A DNA stretch of 64,000 nucleotides from contig OZ004582.1 in the NCBI GenBank assembly GCA_963924555.1, positions 1,550,001-1,614,000 of the forward strand, written 5' to 3'. Each line of letters opens with the position of its first letter. The stretch's first letter is position 1. Shown here in pieces: positions 53,231-63,349 of this stretch. The position numbers and the translations under genes are program-made. Under the pieces are notes generated by a model. That model was not told where the DNA came from and did no database searches. It saw nothing but the letters and a program-made list of their open reading frames with translations. Source of the DNA: Crambe crambe (taxonomy: Eukaryota > Porifera > Demospongiae > Poecilosclerida > Crambeidae).

Positions 53231-53700
53231 CTATGCAATCAGTCTGCCCTTTCAGGTTTTTTTAAATAGCGAAAGTTGGTATGGCTGCTTGGAGCTGCCT
53301 TATCAGTAACATGATTGTCACTCTTTTATCGGGAAACCATCGAGTTCAGTGTCTTTCGGTACTTGAAGCAGGAATCACATCTAGGACTAGCATCAGATTC
53401 CTGGATGAAGATCTGACAAGAAGCAGTTCTAATTGTATTATCCTTGTAATAAGCAACCTGGTTGCTTCCTGCAGCATACAATCACATTCTATTTAAAGCA
53501 CAGTTAAAATTCCATTCCATTTAAAGCACTCGTATAATGATAGCTAACATGATTAAATCAGTATGATTTCCAGGACACAAACTGCAGGAGTCAAGAAACT
53601 GCACTGTCACTTCAATATCAGACACACTTGTCTGGTAATCTAGTAAATGAATGTGGGACTTTTTGACTGAAGGAACTGATGAACCACCGAAAGTCAGCCA
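53231..53700. other. No gene seen
   Basis: A 71-codon frame at 53281-53496 is unrecognised. Direct repeats ATTCTATTTAAAGCAC and ATTCCATTTAAAGCAC (53489, 53513) are the only visible structure. Confidence 0.35.
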
Positions 53701-53723
53701 TTATCGTTATGCTGCGGTCTATA

Positions 53724-53870
53724 GTCGGCTTCCTCATTAATAAATGTCCAACCTGTAACCATGGTGAAAAATACAATATTTATTTTCCCAAGTGCTATAC
53801 TCGGCTTCCTCATTAACAAATGTCCAACCTGTAACCATGGTAATATTTATTATCCCAGGTGGCTATAACC
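53724..53870. repeat. Tandem duplication, ~80-bp unit
   Basis: GTCGGCTTCCTCATTAATAA...TGTAACCATGGTGAAAAATA and TCGGCTTCCTCATTAACAAA...TGTAACCATGGTAATATTTA occur 83 bp apart, about 90% alike by eye. Confidence 0.75.
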
Positions 53871-54194
53871 ATTATTGCCAATCACTTCAAGAATATGGAT
53901 TGCCATAAAGCAAAAACAATAGTATTATTATACATGAGGAGTATTTAGTCAAATTGAGAATTAGTGATTATATATTCACTCTTTCAGAGCCTCGATGCTG
54001 CTTACCGGTCCACTCATATAAAACTTACAAGGAATTGATATGAGCAAATATAAGTTCATCAATTTCAGAGCACGTTTCTTCCTAATTCATTTTTCCTATG
54101 CATACTAAGCCGAAATTTCTGAGCCATTCCAAGAGCAAGAGAACCTGTGTACATAAGCTTTAAATTCTATAAGTTCACTCACTAGGGAATGATT

Positions 54195-54665
54195 CCTGGC
54201 ATGATTCACACAAGCACAATCTTGTAACACCTTATCTAACTACAAGACCATATAAGTTACCTGGCAGGATTCATGCAAGCACAATCTTATAACACCTCGT
54301 CTAACCAGGTCTTACAGGACCATGCATGATTCCCACATAAGAACAATCTTGTAACACCTTGTCTGTCTAACCACTCTTACAAGACCATGTATGATTCCTG
54401 GCAGGATTCATGCAAGCACAATATTATCTAATCCGATTCCTGGCAGGATTCATGCAAGCACAATCTTGTCTAATCACTCTTACAAGACCAGGATTCATGC
54501 AAGCACAATCTTGTAACACTTTGTCTAACCTGGTCTTACAAGACCATGTGATTCCTGGCAGGATTCATGCAAGCACAATCTTGTAACACCTTGTCTAACC
54601 ACTCTTACAAGAAATTCCTGGCAGGATTCATGCAAGCACAATCTTGTAACACACTCTTCATTCTG
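54195..54665. repeat. ~65-75-bp minisatellite (6-7 units)
   Basis: Unit parts: CCTGGCAGGATTCATGCAAG, CACAATCTTGTAACACCTTG, TCTAACCACTCTTACAAGAC, CATGTATGATT. Units vary in length by loss of internal parts, giving shortened copies around 54410-54500. The T/C-rich end runs straight into a possible splice acceptor at 54668. Confidence 0.85.
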
Positions 54666-54668
54666 CAG

Positions 54669-54788
54669 GTGTATGCTAGATGATCTTCAAGAGAAACGAG
54701 AGCTGACCAAGCAATCACCTATTTTTTCTGGACAGGTTTCTAACATACTCATTGGAAGCAGGGATTCAATATTGGCCTTGAAGACATC
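54669..54788 (+). other. Candidate isolated exon
   Basis: Acceptor CATTCTGCAG|G and donor TC|GTAAGTA flank a 120-nt open stretch reading CMLDDLQEKRELTKQSPIFS, GQVSNILIGSRDSILALKT. Both signals are strong and the reading frame is open throughout. No family is recognised and no neighbouring exon could be linked. It may be part of a host gene or a repeat-borne gene. Confidence 0.35.
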
Positions 54789-55178
54789 GTAAGTACTTAG
54801 CAGAGTTAGCACCTGATTATTGTGTATCTGTTGTGTGTTTGTGAAGGTTTCTGTAATGCTTGTCGCAGAGATTTATTTCTTATATTGTAATACATAGAAT
54901 GCAGGACAGCCCTTGTGAACATCTGAGAAAACTTGCCGAGACTTAGGATTCCTTTTCCCATGCTTATATAATAATATTATTATGTTCCTCTTTTTTTTCT
55001 TTTTCTTTCTTTTTTTTGAACCACACACATACCTGTATCAGAGGAAATATTCATCGAAGCTGAAAGTGCAGGGAGAAGATTCCTTCGAAGATTCTTTGAG
55101 GCCATTTTCTTGATAATCTGTGACGCAATGTTATTACACTCATACACTCATACTAATGTAATTTTTGTTTATACATAG
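54789..55178. other. No gene seen
   Basis: Pyrimidine-rich tract at 54985-55017. No coding support. Confidence 0.35.
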
Positions 55179-55194
55179 GCGGGGGCCAGGGGGC

Positions 55195-55286
55195 CATGGC
55201 CCCCCCCCCCCCCAGATTTTTAGACTTATGGTTTTGGCCCCCCCAGATTTCATTCAACTATTTGTCATTGTAGTAATACATGACTG
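55195..55286. repeat. G/C-run repeat (GGGCC...CCCCCC)
   Basis: GGGGCCAGGGGGCCATGGCC, C x14, and TTTTGGCCCCCCCAG; low-complexity part of the element's left end or a nested repeat. Confidence 0.5.
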
Positions 55287-55508
55287 CAGGGCCGCCGGAA
55301 CCGCTCCGGCTGGTCAGGCCAAAACCGGACCACTCGTCGATCAAACAACATTGGTAATGGTCGTCAACATTAAAAAATTGCCCACGTGTTCAACCGTTAA
55401 TATAGGCGGGTGTGGTTATAAAGTGGGCGTGGTCAGTAAAAAATTTCCGCGCGCTTATGCGTGCATATTCAGCCTGACCACCTCAAAATTGCTTCCGGCG
55501 GCTCTGGA
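55287..55508. mobile_element. hAT-like MITE, ~222 bp, nested
   Basis: CAGGGCCGCCGGAACCGC at the left and GCTTCCGGCGGCTCTG at the right form TIRs; GACTGCA occurs on both sides (55284-55290 region and 55509-55515), fitting a 7-8 bp target duplication. The CAGGGCC start is of the hAT type. Confidence 0.6.
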
Positions 55509-55648
55509 CTGCATGTGCAAAGTGAAACATTTTCAACTCTGTTGGCAATTAATATGCAACATGAAAATCACTCATAAATTTTATACAGATAAAATTGAGG
55601 TTTACCAAGTAGCAAAAGAATTTATTGAACTAAATGAACGTGGGAAGA

Positions 55649-56008
55649 ATGGACCATTTTTAATAACGGTAGATGGAATGTAATAATTGCATCCTGTTTG
55701 GCTGGGGTGAAAACGTAATGTTTTGCGTTTATACACAATTTTATATGGTGACATATGGAAGCGCTTAGATAACTTTGGCATGCACTGCTGCTGAATCAGT
55801 AATCTAGAGTGTCACATGGCTAGTACTTATAGGTAGAACCTACTGATCATTTTGGAAAAAACTCCGAGTCCATAGTACGTTCCTTAGCTCAACTAGAGGC
55901 TCATTTATGAGCACTATTATTACCTGTCATCTTCTACAATTGGAGAGACACCATTTTTTTTCATAGTAAGTGAGCCTAGCTATTCATGCTGGCTGTCATG
56001 GTGCCTAA
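55649..56008. repeat. Left inverted arm of the ISL2EU element
   Basis: ATGGACCATTTTTAATAACG, GGAAGCGCTTAGATAACTTT, GAATCAGTAATCTAGAGTGT, AAACTCCGAGTCCATAGTAC and TTGGAGAGACACCATTTTTT match the complement of 59180-59503 with indels. It sits immediately upstream of the nuclease ATG. Confidence 0.85.
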
Positions 56009-56043
56009 GTTAATATTAATACATGCTGGCTGTCTATAGACAT

Positions 56044-57890
56044 ATGGCAGCAAGCTCTACCCCTGGGACCAGCAGTGATTCTGCTATAACTCTAGTGGAA
56101 GCTGATATTTGAGGGAGCTACACTGGATGAACCACTCGAGGCAAAAACTGTTCCACAACTTCGTTGGTGGTTGCTTTGCCATGGAATAGAGTCGTATACA
56201 TTATAAATTTAGTTGTCCACCCTCTCACATTCAGCATGTGCATTTAGAGTCAGACGTGCTAAAGCAGAGAAACTTCCAGTGGTCGATGTAGATGGTACTT
56301 ACCTGGAAAGGAAACGTCAAAGACTCATTGCTTCAAGTATTTCGGTACCACCACTTCCAATTCCAGCGTTTCCACTTCAGGGGTGGAGATTAATCAAAGA
56401 AGACAATGTATAGCAAAAGATATGCCATCAGTTTCACCCACCACTCTATACACATATCTTGCAGAAGGTGTAGGGAATGCCAAGGTGTCTCAAGCTTTTA
56501 GAGCTCTGAAACGAGGGTACATACATTGGGCATCAGTTGAAGTCCACACACTGCATCAGGTGTATTATTTATTCGAGTACTTTCAATGCAAACAGGAATC
56601 TACCTTGTTATGATCATCTTAAAAAAAACTGCGTGTAGGTGACCAGGTTATTGGAAGTGTGTGTCAGGCATCTTGTGAATGTGCAGCTGGGTAAGTGCTA
56701 GTGTAGCTTTTACACTATTTAGTACAAAGTAATTAATTTCATGTGATTAATTTTAATTCTTGAACAATTGAAATTTACAGTTTATCTTTGTTTCATCTAG
56801 GCTGTCTGAAATTAAAAAAATTTTGTTATGGTAAAATTTATTATCTATGGCCCTTTGGCTCTTTATTGCGCAAATTTCAAAGCTATAGCTTTATGACGCC
56901 TGAGGAACAGCTCTCGAGGTAGCGTCCATTAGCGTTATTGTTTTTTCGAGAAAAGCTGACTAAGCAACGTGAACATTATTTCCGGACATGCCCGTGGACT
57001 AGTAAATTGACGGTGGGTGGGGTTTCGAACTGTAGTTAGTAAGAAGCTAGTTTCTTGCCTTTTGGCTCGAGAAAGGTCCAACCGAAGCTCCGAGAAGAGA
57101 AGCAAGGTACCGAAGGTAGCGCAGATAGCTTAGTAAGTTCATATTTCCCAGCACATAAGCTGGAAAGCCTGCCTAAAGTTCAATGAATTTCAGCCTGACT
57201 AGAATCTCCGTGCACGAAGCTTCAATGGCTGACTAGCTAACTTTAGCGCTTCATTTGAAGCCTTTGTACTTGTAGTCTGAGCTCCAAACTTCATCTGTGC
57301 TTTGTTCAAGGATCATATTTGTCATTTATGCTTAAAAAAATTTTTTGCCAAATTTTGGCACTGCCAACTAAACGTGCTCATATCTGATAATTGATTTTTG
57401 CACCGGACGGAGGGTTTTCCCAGAGCCGGTCACATTTGGTCAAGTTAAGAGCTTGAAATCAACTACACGACCAGATAATCTAGTCTTGACTATTTTGGGT
57501 GTGAAACGAGCCTTTGGTAAATAGCATTAGAGGAATATGTTAAGTACTGGTCATACAGATCTTTATGCTACATCCTCTGGTGTCTTCATATCTTTTGAGC
57601 ATCCCTTTTTAGGTGCATCTCCTGATGCCAGTGTGTATGATCCATCAAGACCTTCAGACCCTTATGGATTTGCTGAAATCAAATGACACCAGAATGTTAC
57701 CTCAGCTGAAGCTGCAACAAAACCTGATTTTATGCTACAAGTTACTGATGGTAGATTAAATCTCAAAAAGTCACACAGCTACTACTCACAAGTTCAGGGC
57801 CAGATGGGTGTCGGTAAATGCAAGTGGTGTGATTTTAGCGTTTATACCAAGAAAGGGATTTATGTTGAGAGGGTGGAGTTTAACCTTTGA
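56044..57890 (+). pseudogene. YqaJ-type nuclease with SAP-like and SWIM-like motifs, MITE-disrupted
   Basis: ATG 56044 (MAASSTPGTSSDSAITLVEA), one-base insertion at ~56112 restores to GATLDEPLEAKTVPQLRWWL LCHGIESYTL, a SAP-like DNA-binding motif. Then RVRRAKAEKLPVVDVDGTYL, SPTTLYTYLAEGVGNAKVSQ, AFRALKRGYIHWAS (56410-56540), and VCQASCECAAG with donor GTAAGTG (56690), a SWIM-like Cys pattern. After the MITE (56827-57434): SSGVFISFEHPFLGASPDAS, YDPSRPSDPYGFAEIK (then a stop), SHSYYSQVQGQMGVGKCKWC and DFSVYTKKGIYVERVEF (57570-57890). GASPD, FAEIK and YxxQxQGQM are the YqaJ/lambda-exonuclease catalytic motifs (Asp, Glu-x-Lys, Gln). Nuclease role in transposition is unknown. Dead through the MITE, frameshift and stop. 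Confidence 0.75.
56827..57434 (+). mobile_element. MITE family 1, copy D, inserted in the nuclease gene
   Basis: TATGGTAAAATTTATTATCT to TTTTCCCAGAGCCGGTCACA, nearly identical to copy C at 35961-36576 apart from small indels (ATTTATGACGCC against TTTTATGACGCC; AGCTCTCGAGGTAGC against AGCTCTTAGAAAGATCGAG). Both lack the outer left TIR at the same base. Confidence 0.85.
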
Positions 57891-57956
57891 GAGACCTCCG
57901 TAAAAATGATTAAAAAATAATGAATTTAAAAATTGAATGGGTATGGACACACAGCT

Positions 57957-59128
57957 TCAAACTAAACTACATACATCACTGTCTCCTGTTTCAGAATTTT
58001 CTTCCATTTCTGTGTTCGAAACATTGTCAATGCTTATTGATTCATCACTAGCAGGTGAGTGAGGTAAAATTGCCATAGGGACAAGTGCAAGATGAAAATT
58101 GGAGAGGTAGGCACACACAGTAACAACCTGGTTTGCTATTCGGGACATTTTTAGAGGAAAAATACCAGTAAGTATCTGGTATTGCTTCATCCTTCCAATT
58201 GCTTGTTCAACATGAATGCGTAGTGAAGCTATCGAACGTCCTCTTTCTATCTCATCAGGTGGAAACTGTCCACGACCCTCCATAAATGGAGGTAAATTCA
58301 GTTCAATTCCTAACTGGGATAGATAGTGAATCCCCTGTCAGCCATGATAGAAATCCCGGATAAGCCTTCAAGTTTTTGAAAAAAACCAGTCTTTAGTTAG
58401 TGCTGGATCAGAAACGGAGCCTAGATAAAGATGGAAATGGCTCCATTAGGAGTACATGCGACCAGAAACTTGAATGTGTTGTGGTGCTTGTAGTTACTCC
58501 ACGACATTGATTGCAACATGGGGTTTCAACAAACACCTCACTTGCATCGATGATGGCAAACGTTGTTGGGTACTGTTGTCTAACAGCCACTTGTTCCTTA
58601 GATGGAAACCAATCACAATACAAAAAGCTCACCCATGCAGAACTTGACTCAAATTCACTTTGAAGTAGTGATACACTGCTAGCTCTACTCAGACTACTTT
58701 ACATATAGATATATCAGGGGTTGAAGAAGGTAAATGACTAGCTGTACTGTTACATACAGATATATCAGGGGTTGAAGAAGGTAAATGACTAGCTGTACGG
58801 TTACATACAGATATATCAGAAGGTAAATGAGCTAGTGGCTGTGATAACATTGAATCATCCCTTGGGGACATACTAAGCTGTTTCTGCACTTTCTTTTCAC
58901 GAGTCCATTGAAGGGAGATCTTTCCAATAAAAATAGAAGGATGTTTCTTGAGCTACCATCACGGAAATGCTTTGAGCACACACATGAATCTTTTGTTACA
59001 TCTTCCTCAACTAAGTTCAGTCCAGTCAACCAACTCTGTTGTAGCTCTGGCTTCTTTGGAATAAGATAGAGGGAAATATTGGGCTCATTCTGTTTCGAAC
59101 TGCCACAAATAATGCAGTAGCTGGGCAT
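57957..59128 (-). pseudogene. THAP-domain DDE transposase (PIF/Harbinger, DDE_Tnp_4 type)
   Basis: N-terminal THAP zinc finger at 59128-58960: MPSYCIICGSSKQNEP...PELQQSWLTGLN...CVCSKHFRDG (C2CH). A Ser/Thr-rich linker with 51-bp repeats follows (58830-58690), then AVRQQYPTTFAIIDASEVFV (first Asp), YKHHNTFKFLVA-type text, LEGLSGISIMADRGFTI (second Asp; 58350), and PPDEIERGRSIASLRIHVEQ AIGRMKQYQILTGIFPL (catalytic Glu; 58260-58150), and an acidic C-terminus ending at TAG-proximal 57957. The DDE triad is present, but the frame is broken in the linker, near 58500 and after ADRGF. Starts just inside the right inverted arm. Confidence 0.8.
58690..58835. repeat. 51-bp (17-codon) tandem repeat in the transposase linker
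   Basis: Two full and one partial unit of TTACATACAGATATATCAGG plus GGTTGAAGAAGGTAAATGAC and TAGCTGTA; on the coding strand each unit reads SVCNxTASHLPSSTPDI. In-frame length suggests expansion while coding. Confidence 0.85.
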
Positions 59129-59179
59129 CTATATAGCAAGAAAAACTTATAACCAGGCACCAGGAGTCTATAATGACTA

Positions 59180-59503
59180 TAGGCACCATGAATAGCTAGG
59201 CCAACTTCACTTACCATAAAAAAAAAAAAAAAAACGGTGTCTCTCCACTTGAAGATGACAGGTAACAATAGTGCTCAGTTCAGCTTAGGAACGTGCTATG
59301 GACTCGGAGTTTTTCCAAAATGATCAGTAGGCTTCTTAGTACTAGCCTTATGACACTCTAGATTACTGATTCAGCAGCAAGTTATCCAAGCACTTCCATA
59401 TGTCACCATATCAAATTGTGTATAAACGCAAAACATTACATCATACTTTTCACCCGAGCCAAACAGGATGCAATTATTACTACCATTATTAAAAATGGTC
59501 CAT
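59180..59503. repeat. Right inverted arm of the ISL2EU element
   Basis: Complement of 55649-56008. It contains an A x16 run at 59219-59234 and lies directly upstream of the transposase start at 59128 on the minus strand. Confidence 0.85.
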
Positions 59504-59631
59504 TATTTATTAGAGTTACGTATACAACTTGCTTGTGTTGACTGAATTTTGACTCTTGTTTTTAATTAAAATTAATCACAACTATTACCGGGTACGCATA
59601 GTGCAATGGGTAAATTTATGTTCCTCCGCCT

Positions 59632-60115
59632 ATGTATATACACACCAGTGGTTCTTGGAAAGCTTGCACTATGAATAGCAATGTCTAGTATGGCTTCATG
59701 ACCATGCTGCTACTTACTGCGCCTGTGCAATTGTGAACTGTGGGCTCTTCAAATTCTTAATGATGTTAAAACTTTTTCAAAATGAATGAGACTTCGATTA
59801 AATATTAAACTATCTTTAGTGTACAAGTCTGACTCGGGAGCAGCAAAATTGGGATGCACCAATGTCAGCGAGAATAAATCAAGTCTGGTTCTACCTACCT
59901 CGGCAGTGGATCCAAGTAACACGCTTTACTTATAAGCTAGCTGGCTAACTGCTGCTTGCCTATTTACTCCATTGGATTCTATTGCTTCTTAATCATTATT
60001 AAGTTTGTTATCAATTGTAAGGTTATATTATTCTAAACTCTTGACTCTCTCTCTCTCTTCCTCCCCCACCCCCCCTTCATACTTTGCATACTCCAGATTC
60101 TCCTTCCTTCCTCTC
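59632..60115. other. No gene seen; CT-rich tract
   Basis: TCTCTCTCTCTCTTCCTCCC at 60043-60070 precedes the DIRS-like reading frame. No coding support. Confidence 0.4.
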
Positions 60116-60123
60116 ACTAGCTT

Positions 60124-60994
60124 GTGCCAACATCCTCCGGGGACAATACCGTTACACCAGTACCGACCCTTCAAGCACTAGCGTCAGCAGTGACGCAGCA
60201 GAATATAACACAGTGGCCTCGTTACCACACCCCAGTGCGTATTGACCTGTTGGGCCCCTACCTGGATGCACACCCAGACCAGATAATTATATGCTGCATA
60301 TGTGGCCGAAGGACTCAGACATGGGTTCAGGATAGGTTTCCACCATGGGAAGGCACGACTCAAGCCTCATAGGAAGAACCATCCTTCCTGTCACTCTAAG
60401 CCAAGTGTTGTTAGTGAGAAAATAAAAGCTGAAGTGCTGGCAGGTCGTCTGCTAGGCCCGGTTACACCCAACTTATGCCCCGTAGTTCACATGAGCCCCA
60501 TGGGGCTTGTTCCCAAACCCCACCAACTAGTAGACCTGTCCTCACCTGGAGACAATAGTGTCAATGATGGCATCCCCAGTGACCTTTGCTCACTGAAGTA
60601 TGCGATGCAGTGACCATGGTCAAAACCCTTGGTAGAGGGAACATGCTAGTAAAGATTGATCTCAAGGAGGCATATCGCCTGATTCCAGTGCACCCTGATG
60701 ACTACCACCTCCTTGGTGTGACCTGGCACTCCCTTTTGGCCTGTGCTGCTCCAAAAATTTTCACTGCTTTTGTGGACTTCCTTGCGTGGGTGCTTCATCA
60801 ACATTTCTGGGTGCTCCCCTTTCAGATCAGGCAGCCAGAGCCCTGGAAACCACTTGCATATGCTTGGTGTCCCCATTTCTACACACAAAACAGAGGGACA
60901 AGCTACTTCTCTTACTTTCCTTGGCATTATAATCGATACCCACACCTTTGAACTCCACCTACCACCAGACAAACTCACCAGGCTTCAAAATTAA
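60124..60994 (+). pseudogene. DIRS-like reverse transcriptase, catalytic box deleted
   Basis: Text in three frames: WPRYHTPVRIDLLGPYLDAH, GLRHGFRIGFHHGKARLKPH, RKNHPSCHSKPSVVSEKIKA, VVHMSPMGLVPKPHQLVDLS, VKIDLKEAYRLIPVHPDDYH LLGVTW (first RT Asp), APKIFTAFVDFLAWVLHQH, then directly LGVPISTHKTEGQATSLTFL GIIIDTHTFELHLPPDKL. The YLDD active-site segment that normally lies between these blocks is missing. Confidence 0.8.
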
Positions 60995-60999
60995 CTTGA

Positions 61000-61475
61000 G
61001 TCCTGCCTCCAGTTTCAGCTTCCCAAATCTTCATAACCTAAAATTGAAAGGACAATAATGATCACGATGATTCCTTTAAGACATTGACCTCAGCTGCAGA
61101 AGGTCTCTTTGAATGGCTTCTTAAGCATTCCCTTTGAACCTTATAGAAAAGCATTGATGAATTGTCAGCTGACAAGTATGGGTCATGCAGAGAGAGAATC
61201 ATCATGATTATGAAGTTGTTCTTCCAAGTGGTCTACCTGCAATTGTACTGTATTAGCTATAGCTAGCTTCAAGCCTACAACCCTTACAAGTTTCTTATCT
61301 GGCCTTGTGAGGTCAAAAATAAGCTGACCACAAAAAGTCTCTAATACAACCTATAACAATACTGCAGTTTGCAAGTTGGTTGTCAGAGTCCTTAGTAGAC
61401 AGGCAAAACCTCAGATTACTATGGTTGCTATGAGACACGTGGCATTTTAATACTAGCTACACAGAGAATAGAACT
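61000..61475. other. No gene seen
   Basis: Spacer between DIRS RT text and the nested gene, without supported coding text. Repeat borders of the nested unit were looked for and not found. Confidence 0.35.
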
Positions 61476-62305
61476 ATGCAGGGTGGATCGTGGCATTACA
61501 ACGTGTACAACCCTTCTACCTTCCAATACCAGGAGCTTCAAGGACAAAATCCCTACATCTACAACACTGCTAGCTCTCGTAGGGTTTCTCCTACTGCTTC
61601 TGAACCTGAACCGCCATCTCCTTCATCACATGATCACTAAGAGATCTCACTGAAGAAGACTTGACATCACTTGAAAGTATTAAACAAGCTATATTTGTTC
61701 AAGTTGGTGAAAATGTTGTTTCCAGAAAGCTTAATTTTCAACTGGGATATATAAAGAGGTCACGGAAGATTTGGATAAACAATGAACGAGATATCCAAGA
61801 TGCTTTGGAGATTCTAAAAGCAGAAAAGCTTACACTGTGGTGTATTGGACTGGGTGAGCACGCAAGAAAGTGATGATGGAGCTGGAGCTAGTGATACAGA
61901 AGCTAGTACCAGTTGTTCAAAGAAAAAGAAAACTGCAACAGAAGAAAGGGAGAGTCGGGTTGTTGAGCTTAAAAAAAAAATTCGGGAGAAGCATGGTTCA
62001 GCTTACTCTGGAATAATTCTCTGTCTGGGCTGAAACAATAGCAGCAGGGAATCACGAAAGTCTTGATAATCCACCAACAGGTATTCTTAACTTTGGTAGT
62101 CGTCCTCGTGGTAGGTCAAGTCATTTTGAAGAAACTCTATCAAATGCAGTAGGAAAGATAGCAAGTGCCCTCTCCCCAACAACTACATGTACAACAAGCA
62201 GTTGAAGGAGATGGTGAACCTGCGTGATCTAGGAGCACTCACCGAGGATGAATACGAAGAGCATCGCTCAATTATTGTCAACCAAATGAGGAAACTACCA
62301 TTGTA
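61476..62305 (+). pseudogene. Repeat-borne gene of unknown function nested in the DIRS element
   Basis: ATG 61476: GSWHYNVYNPSTFQYQELQG, SPTASEPEPPSPSSHDH; a one-base shift leads to DLTEEDLTSLESIKQAIFVQ, VGENVVSRKLNFQLGYIKR; then DGAGASDTEASTSCSKKKKT, VELKKKIREKHGSAYSG; AETIAAGNHESLDNPPTGIL, FGSRPRGRSSHFEETLSNAV; and a short C-terminal helix pair LKEMVNLRDLGALTEDEYEE HRSIIVNQ that resembles a SHOCT-type tail, ending at TAA 62305. About 250 residues if intact. Four frame breaks. A family with this layout exists in sponges/cnidarians but I do not know its role. Confidence 0.5.
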
Positions 62306-62544
62306 ATTAATATCAAAAAAATAAAACAAAGTAAGATTAGTTCTGATTATTTCACAATGTGTATCCTGAATGTTGTATGTAGTATACAATCCTCCTGACT
62401 AGTGTTAAATGCCAAGGACACTATCAGACGAGGGAATGAGGTAGATTGGGCAATGACATAGTTGGCTTCAGAGCCAGTGCCACCTTTCAAGTTGTGGTTC
62501 ATATCTGGTAACATTGCTAAATGTTTTGGCTGCAATCCGATGGT

Positions 62545-63046
62545 GAGTGGTGTTTGCTGATTCATGGAATGGAATCTCAATGTTCATGAAACATGACAGG
62601 CTCAATCCAGTGTTGTCAGATGCATCTGGTAATTATGGATGTGGGGCATTTAGCGGGAGCAGGTGGTTCAAATTTGGATGGGAACCAGGCATGGAGGAGC
62701 TCCACGTAATGATCTCCCAATTGTGTTTGCAGCTGCAGTCTGGGGGACAAGTGGGTTGGCAAATCAGTGCAATGTCGATGCGACAATGAAGTAGTGGTGT
62801 GGTACACATCATGCACGTGAGTGATGTCAGCAAATTCAATTGTATGATGTCAGCATCCCATATTTGATGCAATATCATCGTTTATTTTTGGTCTCATTAT
62901 CCCCAGGCACAGGAAAATCCAACGATAATTCCGGAGCCTCTGGTGGACCTACTGATTTAAAAAAAGCCCGACTGGACCTCAACGAGGCTGTGGACTTCTA
63001 TTTTTCAAAAGCATTAGCCCAGTCCACTCAGCGATCATATTCTTAG
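62545..63046 (+). pseudogene. DIRS-like RNase H and tyrosine recombinase start
   Basis: VFADSWNGISMFMK, HDRLNPVLSDASGNYGCGAF (catalytic Asp of RNase H), SGSRWFKFGWEPGMEELHVM, then a break and GTGKSNDNSGASGGPTDLKK, ARLDLNEAVDFYFSKALAQS TQRSYS stop. DASGxxGCGA and LAQSTQRxY are the DIRS/Ngaro signatures for RH and the recombinase N-terminal region. Confidence 0.7.
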
Positions 63047-63349
63047 TCCAGGAAGGCGTGGCTCATAGGATCCAAATATTTCTAGCATGCCAATTGTACA
63101 TACACTTTTTGTTAACCATCATAATTATGTTCGTGTGAGGGAGCCAATGACTGCTGACACGGTTTCTTCCAGCAAGACCTGTGTAGAGGTGGTCAGGGTA
63201 TGCTAAACCTGGGTGTTCACCCAGGCAATAAAAATGGAATAAGGGGTGAAAATAGGTGCTAGTATACCTACCACAAGTCATACAAGCCTGTTTCTCAGCC
63301 AAAGAATGATAATGAGATCTGATAAATGTTAATATGTTTAAATCCACTT

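Larger units (their letters stand above)
55179..59631. mobile_element. ISL2EU-type (PIF/Harbinger-related) transposon, 4.45 kb, two convergent genes
   Basis: Ends GGCGGGGG (55179) and CCTCCGCC (59631), flanked by TA on both sides (ATACATA| and |TATGTATA). Long inverted arms lie inside: 55649-56008 and 59180-59503. Between them a nuclease gene runs rightward and a THAP-DDE transposase runs leftward, converging near 57900. A DDE_Tnp_4 transposase with a YqaJ-type nuclease is the known gene pair of ISL2EU elements, which make 2-bp target duplications. The outer ends differ between the arms because of a nested MITE (55287-55508) and divergence, so the exact ends are tentative; the arms and gene content are firm. 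Confidence 0.75.
60116..63050 (+). mobile_element. DIRS-like (tyrosine-recombinase) retroelement, decayed, with nested gene
   Basis: In order: N-terminal DIRS/Ngaro text and RT (60124-60994), an unrelated gene (61476-62305), RNase H-like text (62545-62789) and the beginning of a tyrosine-recombinase region (62905-63046, DFYFSKALAQSTQRSYS). This order (RT, RH, then YR with AQSTQRxY start) fits DIRS-like elements. The YR catalytic part is missing; gypsy copy C begins about 300 bp later. Confidence 0.7.

Noticed and set aside
54195-54665. Regularly spaced repeats that could suggest a CRISPR array
   Set aside because: Units vary in length, the 'spacers' are themselves repeated, and the window is eukaryotic; it is a minisatellite.
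60646-60978. 110-codon minus-strand frame
   Set aside because: Antisense shadow of the DIRS-like reverse transcriptase.
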